64,000 nt of DNA, from the NCBI GenBank assembly GCA_038030265.1, contig CM075943.1, forward strand, positions 34,906,001-34,970,000, read 5' to 3'. The stretch comes from Corythucha ciliata (Eukaryota; Arthropoda; Insecta; Hemiptera; Tingidae). Positions 22,940-36,294 of the stretch are shown here, piece by piece. The translations under genes and the position numbers were made by a program. A model generated the notes under the pieces. It saw nothing but the letters and a program-made list of their open reading frames with translations, was not told the DNA's origin and searched no databases. Each line of letters opens with the position of its first letter. The stretch's first letter is position 1.

Positions 22940-25900
22940 CTATAAGCAAATCATTAAAGTTGAAGCAATTATTCAGCTGTCGGTATGAGTCATTTTAATA
23001 TACCTGTAGCGTTAGTATACGAGGCATTTGCTGCGATAGCTCCGAACTCGGGCTGAGCCTCGCTAACGGCGTGCTCTGATGTTGGATTTTAGAGGGGGAA
23101 TCAACCCGCGACACTGGCGGAGGAGGGAGGACAGACCTCGATGGAAAATGTGGCGAGTGCCTGTGATGAGGAGGAGTAGTTACTGAATGTTTATGATAAA
23201 CTGATGCTCCAGGCGGGAGGTGGGGAGGGGTAGATTTGTACTTTCGTAGGTTCCCACTTCCTTCTCTGTACCCTGAAAATAAGATAAACGTTAAGAAATA
23301 GCTGACGATGTATACGAAAGTTAATGTATACTTTTGTAGTGATAAACTATGTCTATGTCGGAAGGTGCTATAGAACTCGAATTTTCCAGATCGTAGTGCT
23401 CTGGCAAGTCCGAGTCCATTACCGATGGCTGGTCATGACCATGGTGGGCCATTGGAAGCGGTGGGTGATGGTCCTCACGTGGTGGGGATTTACTTACAAC
23501 CTCTCTTTCAATGATATCGGGCCTCTGCGCCCTTTGCTGATGCTCAGACATAACGTCTTGATCTTTGTACCTGATTAAAACAGCACGCGTTAAAAAATAA
23601 TTTCTTGGTAGAACGAAAAGAGAGAATATCCTTACTTTTTTGAAATCAACTCCGGTGCAACCAGGTGATGGCCCCCCACTCCTCGGATAACGTCTCCGTT
23701 CTCCGTCATGAAATTAGCACCCTCAGGCAGTGGGCCCGACCGGCCGTCGCCGACCACTCCCAGCCCTCCAACGGGTCCCGTTCGCAGGGAGCCACCGCCA
23801 TTGGCTTTCATTCCACCCGACTTTTCCTTCGCCTGTCGCCGAAGACGGAAAACGACAAAAGACGCAAGTATGGCGATAAGAAGAATGACGAAAAATACGA
23901 GGACCAACGAGACGCCTATCGATAGAGGGTCGGTCGTGGCTGCGGCACCGACGCTCAGTGTGCCCGAACAACCTCGCTGCAGCTTACCGCCGTGAATGAT
24001 CACTTCGTGGAATATGCTCCCTGAGCCGTTCAAGGGTTGAATTTCGTTATTGATAGTGAAATTGGCCAGACATCCAATAAAACCTATTATATTTTTTTTT
24101 CCATTAGGCAAAAATAATTAACCCTTCGAAAGTTCACCGTGCTTACTTGGCATAGAAAATTCGGCGCCGTCTCTTTTAACTCCTCCGACAAACAGCTGAC
24201 TAAGGTAGGGGTCGAGGAAATCGTGGACACCCACTGAGTCCAGCTCGTCACCCACTTTAGCTCCGTCTATAAACATTCTGAGCTCACGATGATGAGACTC
24301 GAGCGTTATGTTGTGCCATTGCCCGTCCGATACGATAAATTCCCGAATCGTCATGTTGACGGAAGCGGCTGAGCCTAATCTTGAAATGTACGCCGGTTGC
24401 CCGTTGATTAGCTGAAACAGAAATAACCAAATCATAATGAAAAGCTGTCCAAAAATAATACGCAAGACTGGACTTGGCAAACCCATTTCAGCCAAATCAA
24501 GTCAAGGCCAATTTTCAACTTGGTGCAGTCAAAACTTGACGTTTTCACGCCTCAATTATTACCAGCATGTGGAATGAATGACTTGGCGAAACAAACCTGT
24601 AAAGAGGTGAAGTCGTTATTGGTCGCGGCGAAGAAAATCATGCCTTCGGTTTTGTAAGTTCTGAACATGATGCTAATTTGTTTTCGAGGATCCTGCGACG
24701 TTGCCAGTGTTTTCCCCACGTTCCTTCGACTTCGATCCAAATGTCTCGCGTACCAGAGAGTCGAACCACTATAAATACTGTCCAAAAGCTGAATTCTACG
24801 ATGAGTTTCCGAGATTTTCATTTCGACAAACGCGCCGTCGGTTAACGTGACCGGTGCGAGGGACGCGTAACAGTCGGGCGAGACGAGACCGCGACTTCCG
24901 CAAGAGCAAAGCACTGAGTTCCACCGATCGTGACACACTCCCAGGCCGTCACAGGTGTTTTTGCCAAACGATGAAGACGAGACGTCGGTGGTAACGGAAG
25001 TGGAGCAAGGGCCTTTAGCCGGTCTGGGGCAGGTGGAGGAAACCCCGCGTGATGAGATGGGATTGGTGAGATTCAGTGGTCGCCCATTTATCGACACGCT
25101 GTGCACGCATCCGACTAAATCGTCCGAATGGACTTGACCAGGCCTTTCCAAGATAGCGTCGATGGCTTTTACTCCACCAAGATACATGGGAAACGTATTG
25201 AAATTCAATGTCCTGGGAACATAAAGAAATAAAATTAAAATATTATTATATACATTTTAGAAATGTATTTTTATTTAATTGCTTACCCAGCCGGGCCGAC
25301 AACATTGACATAGCAAGCAGGATCACCAGGCTTACAATCCTTACAAGTGTCGCCATTATCCGTGCAACTTGATACGCTCAGGGACACGAGTCGACCGTTC
25401 CTCGTCGCAGTGATTTTATGCCACTCTCCGTCAGCCAACGACTCGGCGCCGTCTTTTACGGATACCGTAGTAATGGCCGTGCTTGTGCCACCGTATGAGA
25501 AAAGAGCCTTACCGTTGACGAGCTCCAAGGAAACAAAGTCTGATCGGCCCCCGGTTTGATGTCCGTAGTTATAAATGAGAAGAGCATCAGGCTTGGTCGT
25601 GGCAAAAGTGATGGACATATCGTTGTTGTTTCCGTCAAGGGGCGGGAACGTCATGTACGAGAGCTCGTTGAAACCAAGCGTTGACTTTTCACAGTGACGA
25701 CCATGCCTCGACTCGAGACAGTTGCACCTGTAGCCTGGTTTCAAACTGACGCACTGGCCACCGTGAAGACACGGATTTGGTCGGCAAGAGTCGGTAACGA
25801 CTTCACACTGAGTGCCACGGTAACCGGGGCGACACAGACAAAAGAATGACGAACCGTCTGGACTCTCACGACACGATCCTCCATTCTGGCAAGGATTCCC

Positions 25901-28900
25901 GCTGCACAAGTCCCCTCTTTCTGACTCGCATACTTTTCCTTCACGCAGCGGTGAACAAACGCACACGAAATCGTACCCCTGCCTCTTACACGTGCCACCA
26001 GCGAAACATGGATTTGGAGAGCATGGATCTTGCCTTTTGTCACATTTTGTTCCAGTGAATCCCTCCGGACACCGACAGGTGAAATCGTGATTGACCAAAG
26101 GAGAGGTGAATATCAAAGACTGACTGTCTATTATACGAGTGTCCTTGACGACGGTAATTGCTTCTGAGCATTCACCTCCATTTTGACAAGTGGAATTATG
26201 ACAAGGCGAATAACCGACGATCAATTTAGATGAGCGCATAAGTCCTCGAATTGTGTCCAGTTTACTATTCAATACTTCAATTAGCGACGCTTTACTTTCG
26301 TATTCTTTCCCGGTGTACACAGCCAAAGTCAGTTCCAGACCATTGTCCTTTTCATCCATACTGTACAAGTAAAGAATGTCGCTGTTCCTAAATGCCGTTT
26401 TCAAGAACTCTAAAAAGCTTTTATAGTGCTGTGACAAAAATACGTAAGCCGTCATGTTTTCAATTCGAACTGTGATACTATTCTCAACAGTCGCGTTATC
26501 GAATACAAGAAACTCAACGGTAATCTTTGAAACGACGTCAGCGTGACGACCGTCGCTACCCGACACGCTCAGTGTGAAGATAGAGCCGACGTTGATTCGC
26601 GAACTATGAAGACTGCAGGCCGTGGGAATGGTGAAAAGCCCTTTGGCCGACGAGGCGGTCAAAAGAGTGCAATGATAGTCACCGGTTGTGTCGGCGTCGT
26701 TCGGGTGAACATCGGCTATCTTACCGACGGGTAGGACACCGTTGAATGTGAACACAACGACGTGAACTGTACGCGGCGTGGACGGATTGTCGTTTTGATC
26801 GATGACGGAAATTTTGACAGGGTGTTGCGATCTCATTTTGGGCTCTCCGCTATCTTCTATTTCGACCTGAGAAAAAAGGAAGTAACAAAATTGGTTGAGT
26901 GTATGTGGTGAAAGAACATAAGGTACATGAAAATGGTCTGATGAACAAAGACTGTGGAGGGGGGGGGGGTCTTTACAAAATACAGGGTGTTCCAGCAGGA
27001 AACGTCAATACTTGCACATGTTGTACTGCTAAGTAGAGCGAACCAAAATGACTATATGGGCATAGGGTCGGAAACGCTTTGTTTCAGAGTTACAGGGAAT
27101 TTAGTGTGTTATAAGCCAAATCACCTCTTTTCCACAAATAGCGGTCTTACCTGACTAACCGTTCAACATAGAACAAAATAAACTACATTTCTGAAAAGAG
27201 CACAAAATTTAACATTGGAAAAATCAGGAATAACATATTAAAATCGTCTTTACGTACGTTTAGTTATTTTTGGAAAAATCGAAAAAGTGTTACGTTGAAT
27301 TTTCGTGTTTCTTTCAGAGGCGAATTTCGCTCAATCTTCAGTTCGTCGAGCATTGACCAATTATTTTAAAAACATGCCCATTATGTGAGCTTTCAATTGA
27401 CGTAAAAACATTGAAAATCGGTTGAATTTTTACTGAGATATGACACGAAAGGTTCGGAAAAACAGTGCAAAATCGTCAAAATAAGCCATATTGCAACTGT
27501 CTGGTAAAATCCCCCAAAAATTGTTTCCGACGGCAAAATAACCCCATAATTCAAAGAACCAAATAATTTAAGAAAAATCCGTGCACCATATCCATCATCA
27601 TCATCTCCCCACCACTTTCACTAGCAAAAATCAATTATTAAACAAATTAACTGGTCTGATTCCTTCTAGTTTTCGTCTGGTGCTATTTTTCAGACGTTTT
27701 TGTATGATAATTGTAGTGATTCACGCGCACGATATGATTTGTACCAGAAAAATAAATTTTGAACTAAAATAATTACGGAAGGATACCTGAAAAACTAATT
27801 AAACGAGTATTTACTAGTGAAAGTGGTGAAAGTGGTGGGGGTGATGATGATGATGATGGATATGGTGCACTAATTTTTCTTAAATAATTTGTTTCTTTGA
27901 ATTATGGGGTTATTTTGACGTCGAAATCAATGTTCCAAAACAGTTTTGGGCCCGAAAACGTCATTTTTGGATGGCTTTCCTCTTTCCCTGGCCTAATGAC
28001 CAACTTGTGAGGACAAAATTATCTTGTTTTAGGGTGTATTGTTAGTTCACACGGGGCTAGGTCGACACGCTACATGTTATATCTTGAATGTTCTTAGAAA
28101 AGCTGCCCACTCCTTAATCTAAGGCTGCCTACGCCCTTGCTGATCAGCCATGTACATAAAAGGCTCCCGGTATTTATAGATAAGTAATCCACCCCGCCTG
28201 GGGAACATGCCGAGAGAGAGAGAAAAAAAACTCACCAGTATTTCAAGCTGAGGTGTTGTCTCTCGGTCAAGCATTCTCGTTGTTTCCACGAGACCAGAAT
28301 TCCGGTCGATTCTCACGTAGTCCTTATCCCGCCCGCCTGCCAACGAGTAGAAGAAAGGAGCGCCGTTCGGTGGTAGATCTGGATCGGTCGCGCTCAAAGT
28401 CATAACACTCGTGTTGGGTGGCTCGTTCTCCGCGACAAAGCCCACGGGTTCAAGCGGGTCGAATCGGGGTCCGTTGTCATTGACATCGGTCACTATGACG
28501 TTGACAGTCGCCGACCCAGTTTCGGGGGGTGATCCATTGTCGATGGCACCGATCACGAGGCTATAGAAAGGCGTTGTCTCGCGGTCGAGGGTGGACACAG
28601 TCTCAATTTCACCGGTTTGAGAATCGACCTTAAAAGCCTGATTTTTGTTCCCGCTTAGTATCGAATAGCTGAACTGATTATTTTGTAGTTTAACATCTTT
28701 GTCAACCGCTTTAACTGTAACTAATTTAGTGCCCTGGGGTACGGCCTCAGAGATGTCGGTTTCATACAGTGATTGAATAAATTCGGGAGGATCGTTGCCG
28801 TCTTGAACTGATATAATTACTTGACACTCGTCCGTGTCATTCCCTCGAATCCCCCCAGAGTTTTTGGCCATAACTGCCAGCACTATTCGGTTTTGAGTTT

Positions 28901-31900
28901 CACGGTCCAGGCGTCGACTGACAGTAATCACGCCCGACTCTGAATTAATGTTAAAACCCTTGTCGTTACTCGAACCCACAAAAAGATAGTACACCTTGCC
29001 ATCATCGCCTGAGTCTTGGTCAGTTGCTTGAATCATTCCAATGCTCGTGCCAACGTCGGCACTTTCCGACACCTCAAAGTGAAAAACTGGTTGAATGAAT
29101 GTGGGATAAAACTCATTCACGCCTGAAACTCGAACAATAACTTTAGCCGAGCCATACATTGGCGAGTCCGGGTTGACAGCTAGAATATCTACAGTGTATA
29201 CGTTTTTCTCTTCATAATCAAATTTGGTTTTAGATGACATGATACCCGATTTCTCGTCTATTTTGAAGTAGTCTTTACCCGTTCCGCCGACTATTGAATA
29301 TTGTATGATGGCGTTTTTAGGAGAGTCGATGTCAGTAGCTCGTACCTGATACACAAAACTGTTTGGAGGCGAATTTTCTGCGATAACGGCATTATATTCA
29401 GTCTGGTTGAAAATAGGCGGGTTGTCGTTAATATCGGTCAGAATCACAGTGAGCATTGCTTCGGCTGAGCGAGGATGAAACGCTAGGTCTTTAGCGCTTA
29501 TGTTTAACTTGTACTCTTTAACTGTATCGTAATCCAATTCGTGAAGAATAGTGACAGAACCGCTGATGGGATTGACCATGAAATGTTCTTCGTTGTTCCC
29601 GCTCGATATCATGTAGCGGAGCATTCCGTTTGGACCTTCATCCGCGTCTGACGCAGCCACAGTAACTATTACAGAGCCAATAGGTTCGTTCTCATGAACA
29701 TTCACTTGGTAACTGAGAGCGGTAAATACTGGAGTATTTAGGTTTTCCCCTGTCAATATCAGAGTAACCGGGATTTCATCGTGTTGTGACGGTACACCGT
29801 GGTCAAAGGCACGAACTTTGAGTGTAAACTTTGTCATTTCTTCGAACCGATTTTCCAAAATTCTGTTCAGTGAGATCCAACCTGAAGTTTTGTTTATGGT
29901 GAACCAGCTAGAGCCGTTACCCCCAACTATTACGTATTCGATTTCAGCATTTACTCCGTAGTCCTGCACGTCCTTCGCTTCAACTTTAATGATGTCTTGT
30001 CCCACGCGAGCTGTTTTGAGTACCGGTGAAAAGTATTCTCTAAATTCAAATTTGGGGGCGTTGTTATTGGCGTCGACAACATTGACAGTCACAAGACACT
30101 CGGAAGACATGGGCGGCTTTCCGTTGTCGGTTGCTAGTACAGTGAGTGAGTACTGATTTTCAGGGGATGAGTCGGAGGCGCTGAATTTGTAACGAAGAGG
30201 CCGTTTGGAGAAGAGCTCACCACTTGCTGGGTCAATGGTGAAAAGATCCGATGGATATTTGAGGGAGTAAGAAATAACTGAGTTCGGGCCATGTTTGTCT
30301 CGGTCCGAAGCAAGAACTTGCCCGACGAACATGACGTTTCTTTGAAGTTCAGGAAAATTGAAACTATAGAATGAATGGTCAAACTCTGGAGCATTGTCAT
30401 TTTGATCTTGTATGGTCACTGTAATGGGTGTACCCGCTGTCCAGGCACCATCATACGCCAGAACGTTCAAGACGTACTCTTCTTCAGTTTCACGGTCTAA
30501 AAATCCAGCGACAGTCACATTGCCGGTGATGGGATCGATTTTGAATTTATTTCCTGGGTTGTCCTTGAATGAATAGGTGGCATTGGCGTTTTCTCCAACG
30601 TCCAAATCTGAACTCATTACTCTGATCACAAAAGAGCCGACTTCTGCATTCTCCGTGACGTTGACGCTGAAGAGGCGAGTGAAGCGAGGAGGATTATCGT
30701 TCACGTCCAAAATAGACACCATGACTGTTGCCGTCCCCGTTAAGCTAGGCTTTCCAGAATCAACTGCTTCGACGATCAATTGGTAGTTTGTCATCTTCTC
30801 CCTGTCAAGTCTGGCATTTGTGTATATTTCTCCGTTTTCAGGGTCAATCGTGAAGGCCCCGTTGGCGTCATCTCTAAGCCCGTAAGAGACTCTTCCATTC
30901 TCCCCTGAGTCGTTGTCAGTGGCACTAATCGTGATCACCTTCTGCGGCGGAGGTTCTTCTTCCGGAACCACAGCGTTGTAAACCGGGAGTTCCATGACTG
31001 GAGCGTTGTCATTCGCGTCAGTAATGTTAATCAGCAATTGTATGACGGAGCGCAGAGGAGGCGTATCAGAGTCTTGGGCTTCAATCCATACTTCATAAAT
31101 GGATGAGGTTTCATAGTCCAGCCCTCCGCCCGCCACCGAAACTTCTCCACTGATTGAATCGACCTTTACAGCGTCACCTATGTTGCTTCCAGCAATGGCG
31201 TATCTTATTTCACCCGCTTTCCCAAGTTTAGCCGACGATGCCATTATTCTTGTTATTAGTTTTCCCGCTTCGACGTCCTCGGCCAGAGTGTACTGAGTCA
31301 CTTTTGGTGCCTTGATAACTGGGAAATTTACCACTGACACTAGTTTCACCGTCAGGTCAGCCGATGCAGTTCTTGGCTCCTGTCCACCGTCTGTGGCCAT
31401 TACGTTTAATTTGTATTCGACTCCCCCAGATCTCTCCTTGAAACTGAGCTCTACAGCAGCTTTGACGACGCCAGTTCGTGAGTCCAAGGTGAACTTTCCG
31501 CTGTCGCGACCCGACAGGCTGTATGTTATTCTGCTGTTGACTCCTTCATCCAGATCATAAGCTTTAGCGCCGAAAATGAATTTCCCTGAAAAATAAAAAT
31601 GAAACGAATAATCATTACGGAAAATTGTTACTACGGGGCGTTCAATTAGAAATTACCTGGCTCAGTTCGGTCGGGAACGCTAACGGAAAAGGAAGATTTC
31701 AAAAATTTCGGAGCATTGTCATTCTCGTCTTTGACAAATATGGTCAAGTTGACAGCCGTCGCCTTTGGCTCGGTCACGCTGCAATCTCTCGCGACGAATG
31801 TCAAATAGTAAACGCCCAAATCCTCACGATCCAGTTCAACGGCCGTGGTTATCACACCCGTGTCGGCATCAACTCGGAACCTTTCCACATTCTCACCCAC

Positions 31901-34900
31901 AAGATTGTATCTGCAACAAGAATTTGCAACGTTGAACATGAACGTCATTTTTTTCGTGTTCCAGAAACCCCTGATAATCGTTACCTGATTTTAGCGTTTA
32001 AGCCAGCGTCCAAATCCGTAGCAGTGGGGTTCACGACGATCGTGTTAACGGGAAGATTTTCCGAGATCCGGGCCACGTACATACTCCGGTCGAACTCTGG
32101 GCTGTGGTCGTTGACGTCTTGAACAACCACTTTAACGCTCCCGGATCCAGTTAGCGGTGGTGCACCTGTAGTAACAGAAAAATCATAAGATATTGAACAT
32201 TGTTTATAGTGCATTGCACAAATTGCATGCAAGCATTTATTATATTGCACGTAAGCATTGTGTTGTACTGAGGGGTAATTTTGCTTTCCCTCGTCCCATC
32301 TCTTCTCAAAAAGGCCCGGCTTGAACTGGGGTTATAAGTCCTGTTCAACACTATTGTAAGGTCAGCTTAGGAGCTTAAGCCCTTATCAGAAGTTTGTATT
32401 TTGAATACAAAATCGTTTAAACCCTTAGCGACGCTGAAACGGACATTGTCGACCCTGCCAAAAATCTATTTAACATCATTCAGCAAAACCCGGCCCCATT
32501 TGCTCACATCCATGAACAATATGTCAGATAGCGTTCTGTTCTGTTTTTCCTACGCAAACATCATAATTTTTGGTCTAAAATGACAGTCTTGTGACTAGTA
32601 TTAGTGTAGTCAGTCATGTGTAATGTTTCCGACATGGGGCGTTATTACGACCGTTCGGGAAAAAAACCCGCAAGCTGGATCCAAGGACACCGATAAATGT
32701 ATCTCGCCATAGCACCTTTTTCTCGCATTTGCGGCATTTGTCGCCGTCAACTCTGAATAGGCCCCCTGCGGAACTGTGCACGGATCCACGAAACGCCCGC
32801 GTATTACGGGTGTGAAGTGCACATTTGTAACAGGATATAAAAACAAAAATTCATGTCGGGCTAATGCGCTCGTACGCAAAGCCATTAAAAAAAATAATAA
32901 TAATAATAATAAAAAATCAAGGCTGAACGTGAGAACGTCACTTATACACCAGAACTTCGTCAAAAAGGCTTAACCTCCTAAAAGTTGGCCGGTTTGAGGC
33001 AAACGTGGTTTATGAAATTTCAAGTCATCAGCACCCCAAAAGTGTTCAAAAATGAGTCGTTGGTTTCAGCCGATTTTCTCTCCTCCGGAGCTGTACATCA
33101 ACCCTATTTTACTGTAGCGAGTGGGTCGCTTTTTGCTAAAACAGTAGAACCTCGATAACTCGAACCTCACGGGTAAATGAAAAAAATCGAGTTATCGAGA
33201 ACTTCGACTAACCGGGGTTCGAGTTATCGGGGCCTAGACTAACCGATTTCGAGTTATAGAGGTCCCAAGTTGAAAGACCTCTTCTGAATCCCCTCTTCGA
33301 TGTGATAACTTCGAGTTATAGAGGCAAAGTACTCAAAACTTCGACTTATAGAGTTAAAAGGAGGACTCAAGAGGTTCTTAAGGAGGATTTTTTGGTCGAT
33401 GAGCCTAGGAAAATTAGTCTTATTTAGGTTTCAGTTCGACTTATAAAGGTAAAAATGAAGGCAAATTGTGAGGAAATTCAAGAGGACTCAAGAAAATTCG
33501 GTTTACCGAGAAATTCGAGTTACTGAGGTTCGAGTTATTAAGGTTCCACTTTAGACTGTTACTATCAACGGTGCGTTTATCGAACTTGTCCACGGGAGAG
33601 GCAGGGAGAGGGAATGAAATCAGTCAAAGCCTCACCCTCGAGCGTTCAGGGCTGTCTGCATGGAACCAACCGAATTCGGGCCGGTCTTCGGTCCGGGCTG
33701 AAGACCCAATCCGGTTTCCTGAGAGGGGAGCATAAGATTGAGTTCATTTGTTGTGTAAAAGGATCTCAACCGGCACTATATGCATCGTGCTTTGTGGATC
33801 ATACGGAGAACGAGACTTAGTCGGGAGTTTCTAATTTGCGGATTCCACAAAAGCTTGCGGATTCCATATGTGAAATGACGATGGAGAGCTGCAAATTGAC
33901 ACGTATACTGCTATACCATACCAGTAACTTTTAATGGCACTTTACGTGATAGTTACTCAAAAGTACTAGTACTTGTCCCCACAGGTCAACTTGCGGATTC
34001 CAATAAAAGCTTGCGGATTCCATATGTGAAATGACGATAGAGAGCAGCAAATTGACACGTATACTGCTATACCATACCAGTATGTGAAATGGCGATAGAG
34101 AGCAGCAAATCGACACGTTTATTGGGGCCGTATTTATGAACGTTACTTGAAGCTTCCTCGAGTCAAGGAACCATTGAGAACAGTTTTGATCACAATAAAA
34201 ACATCTGTTCTAATGAATTTCAAGGGTTCCTTAATGTCAAGGAACGTTCATAAATACGGACATTAGGCCCGTATTCATAGTCGTTTCTTGAGTAGAGTAT
34301 TTACTTATTTCGATTCAAAACAGACGACTCACTTATTAGAACGACCGATTTGAAGCCACTTAAGTAAATACTCAGCATGAGTGACGTCTATGAATACGGA
34401 CCCTAGTCTCGGTCTCGGTCCGGAAAATGCAATCTCGATCTCGGTCTCGGTCCATCTCTAGTGAGAACCCTTTTCAAATCGAAAACCCGTTTCGAGAAAG
34501 TTTAGTTCGATTTCAAATTTCGGCAATTTTTCACAACTGGGCGTTTTTTGCGGGTCATTTTCCTAATGTATGCTGATTTGAACTGGACGTCGCTCGTCAA
34601 TTAGGAAATGCACCTGGTCCTGGCCAAAACACTCGTGAGGTGCCATCAGTGTTCCTCGAATAACGTGAGCTGTTTTTTCAGTCAATTTGATTCTTAGAAG
34701 AGATCGCAAACTTTTAAAATGAATGCCTGGAATTTGGGATTAATGTCCATGGTTTTGTGGGTCAAAATTCACTTTCAGACGGTCAATTGAAATTTTCAGA
34801 CGACAAAATTCAGTGTTCCATAGTTCCAAACTAATAGAGCATTATTTGTTGTTTGTCCGGATTCTATTGTGCGGCAAATTCTGTTGTTTTGTGACCGATC

Positions 34901-36247
34901 TCGCGAGTTCCTGAGCTAAGTCACCACGAGGCTATAATAAACGCCCTGATGGGAAAATACCCCCTCCCCTTACAGGGATAATTGCCGTTGGCGTTTTTTT
35001 TGTACGAAACGTTTGGATTAAATTCAGTCAGAAACTCGTGGGTTCTCTTCAAGGACATCCCCTAAGCCAATTAGATACGGAAAAATTAATTTTATAACCA
35101 GAGATTTGTGTACTGCAGTTGAATGGACCTTCGAATATATACATATATATACTTATACGTGTGAGATTAATATAAGAGTCCTTGCGGGCATTAATTCATT
35201 TTTCAATAAGGCCTAAAAGAAAGAAGAGAGGGTGTAGCCATGGCCCCAAGGATGGTGTAGGGGGGGGGGAGAACAAATGGGCCGGTAAGACAGACCGAAG
35301 AGAAAGATAATGATATCCCCAGGCTATCCTGCGGCACTAATCACAAACATTATTCGCATACACTCCGGGAAGGAACCAGAAAGAAAAAGACCCTTTACTT
35401 AGCTCATCCTCAACCTCCATTTTATAACCCCCCCCCCCTCACTCGCGTTTCCCTCATCACGTTTATAGCACCTTGAATAGAGCCCTGTTCGCGTTCACGA
35501 AGAAGTGTATGACAAGAGCCCTTATTGTGATAAATTCTGAATAGTCCGCCTTGTGATTTTATTCATGGCTCGCTAGCAGTTCACCGTGAGACCAGTGATA
35601 GTTTATTTCTTCACTCATTCCTGTGTCATTTTTTCCACCATTCATAGCTCATTTCTTTTATTTTTGCCCACATTTTGTTAGCCTCGGAACGAGGGAAGGA
35701 TGTGACCGAAACGTAAGCTTCACATTTCACATTAATGACGGGGGGGGGGGCAACAACTAGGGTGACATTCCTTTTGAGAAACTACATACATATAACAACT
35801 TTTGAGTTATAAATGGTTTGTTATAAATAAAGTTATAAATAAACTTTGCCCAACGATTCCAGACAGAGTTGAAAATCTTTTTTTTTCGTCCACGGCGCAG
35901 CGCCACAATGGTTCTAGTCTGGACTGAAACTGAAATTCTAGTTAAATGCAAATAAAAATGTATAAGGCATTACGATAGCTCGATTACGTCCTTTAGCTGG
36001 AATAGACGAAACATGCATCATTTGGTTCTGCTCATTACATTGCGCTTTACACTGAGCTTTGACTTTATTTGTATTTATTCCGATTGTTTGTGTTTATACA
36101 AACTATCGTGAAACGTGTGTAATTTAATTTTGTAAGAACGAAAAAACAAAACGTTATGCTAATCACGGAGGGGATGAGTGTAAAATCAAAAAAATTGAAG
36201 TGCGGAATGCCTGCACGACAACTTGAACGAAATTATAAATATTTATA

Positions 36248-36294
<47 letters not shown>

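Noticed and set aside
23665..23995. Plus-strand frames over the membrane-helix exon
   Set aside because: Antisense shadows of the GC-richer ft coding sequence.
31625..32122. 165-codon plus-strand frame
   Set aside because: It lies opposite two well-supported cadherin exons and has no recognisable content.
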